Shown: positions 48,396-60,049 of the stretch, in pieces | Position numbering within the stretch: position 1 is the stretch's first letter | How the letters are laid out: each line of letters starts with the position of its first letter | DNA from: Lamellibrachia satsuma | Lineage: Eukaryota; Annelida; Polychaeta; Sabellida; Siboglinidae | Length of the DNA: 64,000 bases | Direction: 5' to 3' | Assembly (NCBI GenBank): GCA_033239005.1 | Contig: BSQZ01000041.1 | Span: 868,501 to 932,500, forward strand | Notes under the pieces: generated by a model | What the model was told of the DNA's origin: nothing | The model's input: the letters and a program-made list of their open reading frames with translations, nothing else | Databases searched by the model: none | Position numbers and translations under genes: made by a program

Positions 48396-50340
48396 GGAAC
48401 TGAAGCAATTTTGTGTTATGCCGTATATTTAAATATATATTATCTAACTATGCATTAATGGTGACAGATACCTGCTAATTTATGAGATAAACTGAAAAAC
48501 TGATTTTGTTCGAGACAAAAATCGACAAAATGCATCACTGCGTATCGCCATCTTGTTGTCGAAACGAGTGGTTTGAGTCGCGTATATCTAATCAATGTAA
48601 ATTTTCGATTTTTTGCGATTTATTTCGTAAATAGGCATTCTGCAGCGAAAAAAAGATATGGGTCTCTGTTATATATACAAGTGTTTACACACATCAACAA
48701 AATAGCGTTTTTGTTCGTTCCAAATAAAAAAGTTAAAGAAATTACAACAAAACACGGAAAAAATCGTGAAAAACGCCGCACTTCTCGAACACACGAGACG
48801 CTAACCAACGAGAATATGCGATAACGGAATACCGGAACTATTTTTTACTTGTTGACAAGATGGATGCATCGCTTGTGACAGTTTTACCAGATCTGCCACT
48901 AGCGATTAGTGGTTTACTGAACTTCCGTAATAGTTGTCTATCTTTGGAGAAATGGAAACCACAGACGAAGAGTCTAGTTCGACAGGCCACACGGAAACAA
49001 CGGTTGACAGTCGTAAAGTGTCACCGAGTGTGCGAGTCACGCTTCAGACTCCAGGTCGGCTTCGCTTTTGTGAGTTTTGACTTTGTTGACGTTGGATTCA
49101 GGAAAAATTACAACAGCGCTTTGACTGTCAACGATTCCTGACTAGGTAATGTGATGTGGTGAACCTGTGGAAATTGCGTCCTGATGTCTGCGCACGTTTA
49201 CGTTGAGTCATCATGCTGCGCCGAGGAAGCTACCATGCCTAGGGCTAGGCTATGACTATGGCTATGCAGCACCGTGTGCCCGACCGCGTTGGTGCTTGCA
49301 TCACCGTACGAAGGTGAAGACGATTATTTTGTAGTGATATGCACAAACAGAGCGGTGCTAGATGTTGGTCTGCTGTCATTGCATGATTTGATTCGCCCTA
49401 TAGCTAGCAGGTCAGTAATTCAATTGTTATCGAATCATTGCCATTTATGATTTTAATAATCATATTTTTTCTGCATATTTCTTTTACCTAGCTCGAGGGC
49501 GAGGTCCGAACTACAATGGCTATGCAAGCAGGCTTTTCTCTTTATTTTGTATCTAATCTAATGAAGTGTACCGTGACTGTATTTGAATATTGTGTTTGAT
49601 TTTGTGTTGAATAACATTGATGACAATAATAACATGAAGGTTTATTTAATTCATTATGTGAATATATATATATTCTTAAATGTTACCGTAATCGTGATTG
49701 TAATAATGATTGTAATCATGACTACATTAGTAATTGTGATTGCAATAATTACTATAATCATGATTACATTAATATTCATACTTGTAATCACCCCTCTCTG
49801 TAGCACACCACAACACCTTGTTGTTTGGTGCAATGTAATCATTTAAATAACAATAATTAACTACTGACAGTATGTAATGTTCACAGTTTTGCAACTATTA
49901 TGGTAATTATGGAATTAGTGCTATCAACTAACCCTGACAAATTATATTTCAGGCTCAGGAAAGGCAAGACAAGTAATCCCATCCTGCGATGTGGGAAGGA
50001 TCTGTGATGTCTATTCTGAACCGAATTGAATTGATGGAAAGTTTAGCTATGGAGATTGACCTAACACAGGTGAGTGTACTGATAGTCTGATATAGACAAA
50101 TTGTGAGGCACCCACAGTATGCAGCAGGTCGAAAAACAACCTGGAAAACTACAAAAATTCCCACTAAAATATTAATAACTGAATGATGTGAATGCCTTCT
50201 TATCCATATCCCACTTCTGTCAACAAAAATGTTACCTGCAGCATCACTACACACAATTTCATTTATATTGAGACCAACATAAAATATATCAACAGTTTAT
50301 TCACATAGAAAAACAATTACCAAAGAAATAAGGCTAACTA
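48396..50340 (+). other. Unassigned stretch with possible transposon-like exons
   Basis: From 48952 a 42-codon frame starts METTDEESSSTGHTETTVDS and ends RLRFCEF. At 49952 an acceptor-like TATTTCAG is followed by GSGKARQVIPSCDVGRICDV, ending at a stop. The two pieces vaguely recall P2X7-C-terminal-like proteins common in invertebrate genomes, but the middle is missing. It begins at AAAGGGGAACTGAAGCAATT (48390), which looks like an element end. AT-rich GTAATCATGATT-type repeats occur at 49680-49790. Function not assigned. Confidence 0.2.
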
Positions 50341-50357
50341 GAACGACTGAAACCAAG

Positions 50358-51710
50358 ACAAGATTTAACAAGATTTAACAAGATTTGCCATCCAAGCCAA
50401 AGGCCCAGATGGCAAGTGGACAAGGAAGCCATTGGCTTATCGAGAGTCCAACAATGTTCATCTACTTATAGCCCGCCCTCCTGAGATATGTGTCAACCTT
50501 GTTTTTAAACATATTCACGCTGCTAGCAGTTACACAATCTGTAGACAATTTGTTCCATTCATTTATTGTCCTCTGTGAGAACGAGTGCTTCCTGATGTCC
50601 AATCTACATTGATCTTTTACTAATTTTACCTCGTCCTCTAGTTCTGCTATCCTTCTTGAGTGAGAAAAACATATTTCTATTAATATTTTCATACCCATTC
50701 AATATTTTAAAAACTTCAATCTGATCTCCTCTTAACCTCCTTGTCTCTAGAGTTGTTAAACCACATTCTTTTAGGCGTTCTTCATAACTAAGGTCTCTCA
50801 GTTCTGGAATCATTTTAGTTGCTCTCCTTTGTATGCGTTCAAGCGTATCTATATCCTTCTTACGATATGGTCTCCATACTTGTATACAGTATTCTAAATG
50901 AGGTCTAACTATTGCTTTATAAAGAGGTATAATTAACTTTTTTCCCTTGTATGTTATGTTTCTTCTAATCAATCCAAGAATTTGATTACCCTTTGAAGCT
51001 GCAATACCACACTCTCTGAAACTTTCATATCTTATTGTAACTCCTAAGTCCTTCTCTTTTACAGTAGTACCCAGAACAGTATCTCCCATTTTATAATTTA
51101 CATTCAAGTTCCCATGTCCTGTATGTAGGCATTTACATTTCCCAAAATTGAACAGCATCTGCCATTTCTCAGACCATTTCACTAATCTGTCTAGATCGTT
51201 TTGTAAATGTTGTTTATCACCATCAGTATTAACCTTTCTAAACAGTTTTGTGTCATCCGCAAATTTCAGTACATTACTTGTTATACTGTCGTCCAAGTCA
51301 TTGATATAAATTAAGAATAATATAGGTCCTAATACTGATCCTTGAGGTACCCCACTCAAAACCGATTTCCAATTTGAAACTTCTCCATCTACTACAACTC
51401 GTTGTCTTCTGTCAGTCAGCCATTGTTCTATCCAGTCAGTTATGCTATCCCCGATACCATGGGCTTTTAATTTAAGTAGTAATCTTTGATGTGGCACTTT
51501 GTCAAAAGCTTTCTGAAAATCTAAGTAGATAATATCTACTGGCGATCCCACATCTATCCACTTAGTGATTTCTTCCAAAAAACATAACATATTTGTTAAG
51601 CATGACCTCGCTTTAAGGAATCCATGTTGAGATGAATTTAATAATTTATGCTTAACGAGGAAGTCCACCATATGGTCTTTAATTAACCTACTAAACATTG
51701 ACTAAAAACA
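50358..51710 (-). mobile_element. CR1-like LINE, 5'-truncated RT copy
   Basis: The - strand 51698-50604 gives a 364-codon RT frame: [72 protein letters not shown] (catalytic FADD), [20 protein letters not shown] and RIQRRATKMIPELRDLSYEE. A single frameshift at about 50640 moves the tail into a second frame (CRLDIRKHSFSQRTINEWNK ... RRAGYK stop at 50462). The 3' AATCTTGTTA repeat is at 50358-50390. It is the youngest-looking LINE here: one clear break, against many in other copies. Confidence 0.93.
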
Positions 51711-51859
51711 GTGACTTCTACCACCAGGAAATACAACTTGGAACATGGATATCACAGTTACACACATCATTATTATGCTACAACATATCAAATATACTGG
51801 TAGTTTAGCTTAGGAAATAATTAATCTTTATAAAGCCAAGGCATTTTAACTTTTTCACC

Positions 51860-52345
51860 ATCATCATCTGTACCAATGGCAATATACTACTTGTTTTGAT
51901 TGGACAGTAAATGTACACCAATCATGTGTAACAATATTACTTGTACTGACTGACAGTAAACATACACCAATCATGCATACCAATACACTAGTTGTTCCTA
52001 CCAACAGTAAATGTACACCAATGATCTCATTCTGGAATCTGCACCATTTCACTACTTCTTCTGACAGTAAATGTACACCAATCATGTGTATCCAATATAC
52101 TACTTGTTCTGACTGAATCTACTACTTGTTCCTACCGACAGCAAATGTAAACCAAGCGTCTCATTCTCTACCAAATACACTACTTGTACTGACAGTAAAT
52201 GTATACCAATCATATGTATCAATACACTACTTGTTCTGACTGATAGTACTTGCACACCAACCATCTGTTCCAATACACTACTGGCACTAAATATACACCA
52301 ATACACTATTTATTCTGACTGATAGTACATGTACACCTAACCTAT
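51860..52345 (-). repeat. ~50-bp diverged minisatellite
   Basis: About nine imperfect units with ACAGTAAATGTACACCAATC, ATGTGTATCAATACACTACT and TGTTCTGACTGA. Intronic to the fibrinogen-related-like gene. Confidence 0.85.
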
Positions 52346-52586
52346 TCAATTCACCTTTCACTCATCCAGGGGTAGAAATCAGCATCCTTTCCTCTGACAG
52401 ACACCCCAGTATCCGAAAGACCTTGGCTGATAGATCAGACATGAGTACAACCTGTGTCACAGTTTATGGCTGTTTGGTGTGTGGCAGGTGCAGAAAAGTG
52501 ACAAGTTTTTCTCACGAATGACAAACTTCTTCTCTTTCTCATAGGTGTCGGAGCTGCTTGAGTCACCCTCGGTTATGTTGCTGTTA

Positions 52587-52910
52587 TCACATAGTGTGCA
52601 TCATCTGCACCAATGTCTTTATTCTCACTGAATCTGATGGAAGCTTCACATAGGAGTAGTCATGATCAACGTTCATTGGTGCAATAATGTCATCCATGAC
52701 TACAGCAGCATTCGCGAAGTGTCGCACTTGAAATATCGTTACCGGATCGATTTGCATTTCAGCATCAGTTGTATGTGGTGCCACAGCAGTGGTAGCAGTG
52801 ATGGCACTAAAGGTGACATCCGTAATGTAAAGATTGATGGCATCACCCATAGCGCTGGATGCTTCAAAACTAGTACCTGTACTTGTACGAACCAATGGTG
52901 AATCCTTCAT
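52587..52910 (-). CDS. Unrecognised exon-like open frame
   Basis: A 107-codon - strand frame ends in TGA and is preceded at 52911-52920 by a good acceptor (ATCTTTTCAG). It begins MKDSPLVRTSTGTSFEASSA and ends IKTLVQMMHTM. If spliced from the exon at 57774-58005 it would be entered in frame and give an alternative short C-terminus. I do not recognise a family; composition is Ala/Thr/Val-rich. It may be chance. Confidence 0.2.
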   Translation of the reverse strand: MKDSPLVRTSTGTSFEASSAMGDAINLYITDVTFSAITATTAVAPHTTDAEMQIDPVTIFQVRHFANAAVVMDDIIAPMNVDHDYSYVKLPSDSVRIKTLVQMMHTM

Positions 52911-53479
52911 CTGAAAAGATTACGCATACAGTGACTTGAAAATGTTACAAAATTCATCTTTTGCGTAATAAAAATGAATCACAATGTGAGAAACTTTCTC
53001 TTGTATATATTATTTTTAGAATATAAGAGTGCCAGTGTCATATAGAATGTATAAAGTAATCAACCACTGGGAAAAGCATTTTCCCTATGGAGCCATGTTA
53101 ATTCAACCAATGGGTCTTTCACTGATCTCTTAATGTTTTTAATGAATCTGTTTGGTCAGTTTGACGAATGCCACTGGTAACATAACCAAACGCATGTAAC
53201 CAAAATTGTAGCATCCTAGCTCCAAAGTGCATTATATTATCTAATCAACATTGCACTGTTTTCAATGGGCCAGGGAGGTAAAAATGCTATAAGGGGTCCA
53301 AATTCCATAACAAAATATGGACCCATAGGTACACTTTCTATGGGGTTCCTTATTTTATATCTGACACTCGATTTAGATAACATAATGCATGAATATTGTT
53401 ATTGGACCAAATGCAGATCTATGCTTGTGACGTCTTTACCTTATAAATGCTGCACGCACACACACATACCTGCCCACAC

Positions 53480-53535
<56 letters not shown>
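53480..53535. repeat. (TA)n microsatellite
   Basis: TA tract preceded by a short CA stretch. Confidence 0.97.
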
Positions 53536-53541
<6 letters not shown>

Positions 53542-54458
53542 GTAAATTTATATATATATATAATTATTAGGTATTATACTGAAAGCATCTGCTAGATAGT
53601 ATGGTGCATGGACAAAAGCCCCTCCCAACAAAAGCCCCACAGACAACCTTGTTTCAATTCAATTATACTGTTCATGACTGTTGCTGTAGTACACAGAGAC
53701 AAGATATTGTCATGAATATACTTCAGGCATGTGGTCAATTCCATTCCAGAATTGGAACTGACCCTCAATTCCAGTTCCGGAATTGGAATTGACTTCAAAT
53801 TTTTTTTTTATTGCAATTTTTTTTTTCCAAAATTTATTTTTTGGGAATTGGAATTGATTTTGTTGGAATTATTGACTTGATACTGTTAATATTTACCCTT
53901 ATATTTACTTATATTACTTTTAAAATCATATTTGTCTGCTATTAGCATGTCACCCTGAATCTGGTAACAGCCAGGAAGTTGTCAACATTACAGCATAGAC
54001 ACTGTCTACTCTGGTACACTGTCTACTCTGGTATTGAAACATTGTGACCAAGAACAATATAATCAAGCATTTGCATCAAAAAGAAATACTAAGTTACTGT
54101 AACAGACAGTAAAACCAAAATCAGACCATTCAGGCCTCATTTTCTTTCTCAGTGTACAAGGTTTATTTACAGAGATTGCCAAATAAGGGCACCTGCCTGC
54201 TCATTCCCTTTGTGTGAGAGAGGAAGCCTGCAGCCCCTTGTTTATCCAAGCCTAATGTTCAGCCCACAAGTTTCCCATACTAAACATGTCACTGGTCACC
54301 TGTACAATGCTGTTACATGTGGCTGTAGGGTTTGCCCTTTGTAGTAATTAAAAATGTCCCCATGGAGAATACATGTTGGAGATTAGGATGTTGAAGACTC
54401 AAACTTTCCAGTAAATTTTATGAAATATCAATGATACCACAACTGATAGCGATATAAA

Positions 54459-55496
54459 TTAGTATATTTGCTCCCCCCCCCGGACATCTGCCCCTTTTTT
54501 CTATGATAGTTGACAAATGAAAATCAGTTTGCAGTTTTATCATTATTACTACAATAACATAACATTCAATGACAAGTTGAAGTCACTTTAGCCTAATGCA
54601 ATGGCCTATCCCCTGGAGTGTGTATGAGATGATCTTGTCACCAGTTGTCTTCCAGGTATCATTGATAGTCAGATCAGTGGTGGAAGATGGGTTCTTGGGG
54701 TGATGCTTCCACAAACAGTGGTGGACAGTAACGAGTCAGAGATCAGCTGGTTTGGAGTGCCCCTGGTATTAGCTGCCGTAGTTTTCAGGTCCTCACAGAC
54801 CTTGGCAGCTTCTATCTGTGCCGTGTCACCATCATGGTAGCAGGCAGTCTTGTTGATCACATTCTGGATCTGGAGATCAGATCAGTGACCACAGCACCCC
54901 TGCATGATCAGGATCGACGCTGGCTTCACTCTCATTGAAGAGTAATCTTGTTGGTCCCCCTTCTTGGTGTAGGAATGACACTCAAAACATAGCTTCTGAC
55001 CTCCTCAGATGCTAGTAGTAATTTCCATGGTGAAGTTATAAGTGAATTCTGACAACTCTGGCTTGTGCATCCAGTTTTATAGGAAAATGGAGTTACTCCA
55101 ACTCTCCATGGTAAATGCAATTCAAAAGAAACCTTGTTGAGATGGCTTCTTTCAAATATCCTCAATTGTCCAGGTCCTAATGTCACTGGCTTCTTCCACA
55201 ATTGCAATAAAGATAATCCTTTGATTACAGGATCATCTCCAACTACATAAAGTAATTTACTTGGCTGATCTGGCCCAAAGAACATTAATTGCAATTAGGG
55301 TAATATATATCTTGAATTCATGTTCAGAAATAAAAAATAAGTTAAAAAAACATTTCTTAAAAAAAACTTACAAATAATCCAGAAGCTACGGACAGGCGGC
55401 AAATGTCCAGATTTTGAATAAGGCAAGGGGCTAATATCTGGGGGGGCAAGTGACAAAGGGGCAAATGTCCGGGAGGGGGGCAAATTACCTGGACCC
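54459..55496 (-). mobile_element. TIR transposon with FLYWCH/MULE-like remnant
   Basis: The ends TTTGCTCCCCCCCCCGGACA(TCTGCCCC) and GGGGCAAATGTCCGGGAGGG(GGGCAAA) are inverted repeats. GATATAAA occurs on both flanks (54451-54458, 55497-55504), a possible 8-bp duplication. On the - strand, SVIPTPRRGTNKITL (about 54990-54945) and CYHDGDTAQIEAAKVCEDLK, then NTRGTPNQLISDSL (54840-54710), resemble the start and end of a FLYWCH finger and the following helix in MULE-type transposase genes. Stops occur in between. Class is inference. Confidence 0.5.
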
Positions 55497-55667
55497 GATA
55501 TAAACAGGGGAAACTGTTCAAAACTCAGATTAATGACCCAACTGTCCAGGGCTGTCCAAAATGTCTGATTTTGTTAGCAAAAGTCCAGGAGAGTTGTCAC
55601 AGCAGAAAGTACATATGAAATGGCTGGATGCCACTTTAAAGTTTTTTATGGCAAACCTGATATATAT

Positions 55668-55672
55668 AGATG

Positions 55673-55716
<44 letters not shown>

Positions 55717-55718
55717 TG
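55668..55718. repeat. (TG)n/(CGTG)n simple repeat
   Basis: TGTGTG followed by CGTGCGTG units. Confidence 0.95.
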
Positions 55719-55799
55719 TCTAATTAAATATGATTGTGCACACGTGACAAATAAAACTGTTAAAACGAATTGGATTTGAATTTTTCTTTAGCCTAGGAT

Positions 55800-57773
55800 T
55801 TTAACAGTTGGAATTGATTTTATGCAAGGCGGAATTAGAACTGATTTTTTGGCAAAACAGAATTGACCCCATGCCGGATATACTTCCTTCATATGTATAG
55901 CTTGTACTAATACTATTGTGGGTTGCTGACAGTTGCCCCCTCCCCCCACGATATTCATTACAGTGTTATCAGTCGACTTAGAATAAAATGTAATTAATAC
56001 ATCTCTTTATGAACTTCCGGTTATTACATGTGGGGTTTAATCTGATCAATAAAGCAAATTAATTTTATATAATTTTGCCTCATTGTCAAGTCACAAGAAT
56101 TCAGACAGAAATTGTAAAGTGTCATTATAGAAAGCAGACATGTAATCTGACAGTGTTCAACTGGGTAGATGATGATGCCTTAGTTAGTTTCCTTTCCAGC
56201 TAGACATTGCATGGGTGAAATGCATTTTACTTACATATTTAAATACTTATAAAAAGTTTTTGTAACTGCATTTGCACTTAATCACAATGAAAGTATTTGT
56301 ATATTTAAATATTTCCATAAAGAATTTGAAATGTAAACAGCAACAGTAGGTTTCTGTTGCACTATAGTCTATACTGTCTTTTGGTCGTGTTTCTCCCATG
56401 CATCTAACCCCCCCCCCACCCGAGGCTTAGCCTTACGCTTGCCGCTTGCTCTCTAGGCATTTAGAACACAGGAGTATTTATTTAATAATTTTGTCTAGTA
56501 CATACGCCATGGTCCATGTTATAAGGTTGCAATATATCCTGTAGCACTTACTGAGTTAGTGTTATTGTTTTGAGTACGGCCACGTATTGATGGTACGTCT
56601 GATCACGTCGAAAATAAATCGGCGGATTGGAAAACACTCGTAATTATATCAAACTATTAACACTTACTCGCACTTCATTGTATTCATACATTTCGATTTA
56701 CTGTGGGTCATATATATGCTGACGTTGAAGCACAGCTGTGCTTATTGGGGTGGAACTATATTGTAATCGTAGTGATAAGTCACAATGGTAACGGTAATCC
56801 AATTTACTAACCTGGTTTCGGCTCTTCGCTTCCTACGCATCGCTCTGCCCTCTGATATCTGACGTTTCCTTGTCGCAGAATAGTCTGTAGATGCATGGTC
56901 ATATGCGGAAAAAAAGATCTAAGATGGAACGGTGTCTTTGACCTAGAATGACATTTTGATGCTCACCGTCTGTCCATGCTCATCACATAGTCTTTAGTCT
57001 TGTAATCTGCATCGGAAAAGTGATCACTCGCAGAGCCTGCGGCTGGCGGACACGGCAATTTCCGCATTTGCAACCACCTTTTTAGCTGCAAATTCTTCCT
57101 CGGAAGTCGATCAAAAGTTTTTTCCTTGCTTTTGTAGTACTAGTTGATATATCCAGGAGTCATCCAGTATACCCCAGTTTTCTTTTTATTCGATTTTCCA
57201 TGCGTTTCGGCCGTTTTTCCGAGAGGTTTTTACTGTGTGAACGCGGTGCCAGGAGCTCGTACTCAAACCACTCTGCCGCTGAGCCCCCCGCAGAGCAATA
57301 TGGCGGCGCCCAGCGAAGATAATGGCAAAGTTAAAAAGGATATTACAAAATTACCGTGGCGTTGCGCCCATCATATAAGGGTGATATATACTGTAAATGG
57401 TATGTTATTATGTTTGGGCTATGGTTGTTCGAGTGCTTCACCCCCCCTTTAAAGTAGCCCCTTAATTTAAAAGAAGCTACTTTGAACGTATTAAACAAAT
57501 TCAGCATGCTTACTTTACCTGTAGGCGGTGAAAAGTTTCCACACAACAGCATCGTGTTTACATCATAACAATCTTTATGCTATATGTAACTCAGCACAAA
57601 AAACCGATACTTTTTCGAAAGCAAAATGATTAGTAGTGAATGCTACAATGGTAGGTATAGATCTGTTTAACCTTCGCGGGCTGCAGATACAACACCTTCG
57701 CGACTTGTCTGTTATGTTCTACTGTAAATCCAAATAAATTCGTTATTTTGTCTGAATAGCTGAAACAACTTAC
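55800..57773. other. Intron of the fibrinogen-related-like gene, no clear feature
   Basis: Mostly AT-rich. The segment 57000-57460 is locally GC/CpG-richer and has an ATGGCGGCGCCC start-like context on the + strand at 57299 with a 50-codon frame, but no recognisable product or splice partner. Poly-C runs lie at about 55930 and 56408. Confidence 0.4.
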
Positions 57774-58005
57774 CTCATTTGCATGGTTGACAGCCAAATC
57801 GACTGCATCTATGCAGCCATAAGTCCCATTTTTAATTACAGGGGTTTGTAGTATATCCGTGTTTTCATTTGTGACCAGCCACTTGTCGTAGATGTCGCCT
57901 ACCGTACTGATCTGACCAATCAGTGTCCACCCGCCGCTGCGCATGTCACAGAACACTTCCCGGGCATCTGTGCAGTTGGGCGAGGCGCATATCCAATAAA
58001 CTCCG
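57774..58005 (-). CDS. Fibrinogen-related-like protein, penultimate coding exon
   Basis: The - strand acceptor ACGTGTTACAG precedes 58005 and the donor GTAAGT follows 57774, leaving in phase 0. Reads GVYWICASPNCTDAREVFCD, then MRSGGWTLIGQISTVGDIYD, KWLVTNENTDILQTPVIKNG and TYGCIDAVDLAVNHANE. GVYWI...VFCDM..GGWTLIG is the start of a fibrinogen-type C-terminal domain. It joins in frame to IRLSSGEND on the exon at 44403-44813 to give about 213 residues of one domain. Earlier exons (signal peptide and others) would lie to the right; none was recognised inside the window. Confidence 0.8.
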
Positions 58006-59035
58006 CTGTAACACGTAACATTAAAACTAGTGATACAGTTTGCATCACAATTCTATGTCCATTTATATTTGCTGTTTAAACCAGTCCAATATATTAGTTG
58101 TGAGTAAAAATAAAAGACAAGCGCTTATACTCTTAAGTCATTAGACGGCCATTCTACGTTAACTGGCCACTCTCAAGTAAAAAATTACCCACATTTCCAT
58201 GGTCTGAGATGTCATTCTAAGTGACAACAGCTTTAGGACAATAGTTATTATGCAGAAATTCAGCCTAACACATTAAAAAAAATTTTTATGGGACTGTCGC
58301 ATGGCTTTTTGTCAGCTATTTAACAATAGTTATACATGTTTCTTGGATATTGGCACAGTCCACCTGCCCGGTATGCAGAGAAAGATTACACAACTTCTGA
58401 GCATTAAATTTTGTTTTTTATCAAATGTGCATAACGTATTGCATTAAAAAAAGTGTTCAATATAGATCAGTGTTATGGGGTCATTGTACAAGTGAAAGAG
58501 ATTAATTTTACAAATTACACAAACTGAAGTATTATTGAATGTTGTCACGTGGACAAACCTTCGCAAGATTTGCGTAACTAAGTTGCGACTTCCGTCTAAA
58601 TAAGAACATTTGTTGTTTGAGAATAACCATTTACTAAATGTCGTAGTTGTCATGCAGTAATTTAGTATGGACGAAATAAAACTCAACTGTTTGACGTACA
58701 TTCAATTCCACAATTCAAGCATGCCGAGTCAATTTTGTTTCTGTAAATTTGCTTAAAAGAATCAACCGCTTAAGAGAATCAATTTATTATGGTCCGAATG
58801 GATTTTGTTAAGCAAAATCTCCTGTAATTAAATACGCACTTAGCTGCATTTGATGCACTGTCCAAGATCTGTTTGCAGCTCCTAGCGGCGTTGCGTAGGG
58901 TGCTACCAGGGAAAAGAACTGTGAACAAATACATTTAAAGTAAACACTTTTATGTATTATGCTATTAAGCAGTGATGTCTAACTAATTTACAATACAACT
59001 TTTATGCAATAACCAACACAAGTCCGATGTAGTAG
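58006..59035. other. Non-coding stretch, no feature seen
   Basis: AT-rich sequence without recognised exon, array or inverted ends. Confidence 0.5.
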
Positions 59036-59039
59036 AAAA

Positions 59040-59365
59040 TTGAAACGGGCCAAATAAATGACGTTTTATTGCAAAGTGGAATGCTTATCACGCTTTGGGA
59101 AGCACATTAACAGGAATGTGAGCTCCTCAAAGCAAACCAGACAGGAACTGAACACATGTGCAGCCCCGTCCGGCACGTTTCTCAGAGCCCACATTCCAAC
59201 AAGCGTGACGATAACATATATACATCAAGAAGTCGTCATGAACATGTAATGCAAAGAATACAGACATTCCACCACCAATACACAAATTTAATTACAAACA
59301 TGTGGGGCCATTTCGCCACAAGGTCACCCACAAACCTGTGACCACCCCACCACGACCTATGCACA
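59040..59365 (-). repeat. Dispersed repeat, subfamily B copy (most complete head)
   Basis: Inverted relative to 8403-8700. Read on the - strand it begins GGTGGGGTGGTCACAGGTTT (59360s), runs through GAATGTGGGCTCTGAGAAAC and ends ATAAAACGTCATTTATTTGG. A - strand frame LVGMWALRNVPDGAAHVFSS ends in a TAA that overlaps AATAAA, but it is not kept open in subfamily A. Confidence 0.65.
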
Positions 59366-59495
59366 GCACAACATCATCCCTAATCTTGAAATGGGGAAGC
59401 AGATCACCGACTCTAAGGTTCAGCAGCTTACTGCTGATTTCGGTACGTGTATGTGCTGTATGGGCAAGATCATGCGCAAAAAACTTAACCCTGCC

Positions 59496-59803
59496 CCCCG
59501 GGGGGGGGGGGGTACTGCCATACCAAAACGGTGGGGGTGTGCCACCAGAGCCCCATGGAGCACATGGAGAGAGAGAAAGAAATCAAGAAATTTATCTAAT
59601 ATCTATAAGCGTAAGGTAAGCCCGGGCGCACGTTTTCATTGGGAAATTTCCTCTTTGGTGAAAGAGAGAATTATCAGATTTCAATGGGGCACAAAGAGAG
59701 AAAATTAATTTTTTTTCTTCGGACAGAGAGATAAAACTGGCCAAAAACGGGCATTTGCGCGGCACATACATGTATACCTCAGTATAGGGAGTACCCCCCC
59801 GGG
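59496..59803. mobile_element. 308-bp MITE with 8-bp duplication
   Basis: Ends CCCCGGGGGGGGGGGGTACT(GCCATACC) and GTATAGGGAGTACCCCCCCG(GG) are inverted repeats. ACCCTGCC flanks both sides (59488-59495, 59804-59811). The 8-bp duplication fits hAT or a similar superfamily. Confidence 0.75.
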
Positions 59804-60049
59804 ACCCTGCCCTACGTCATGACTGTTGCCGAATCACAACGGGCTGCCTGAAACCTAGGCAAACTACAGGCAAACGACTTGCTGGCCGAAAACATACGTT
59901 TTCGGAGACAACTTGGAAAATGCGTAATAAACACGTATTTCATGTCCGTGTGCATTCTTATATGTATATCACAAAAGCTACTCTACAATAACCATGCATA
60001 ACCGTAACATGACGTGACGTCGGGCACATCTGACACGATATCAGTTCAG

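Noticed and set aside
48952..50060. P2X7-C-terminal-like gene on the + strand
   Set aside because: Only two short pieces with weak resemblance, no linking exons, and a stop directly after the second. Kept only as an unassigned stretch.
57299..57452. New + strand gene starting ATGGCGGCGCCC in a CpG-richer stretch
   Set aside because: Only about 50 codons, no recognisable domain and no convincing splice partner.
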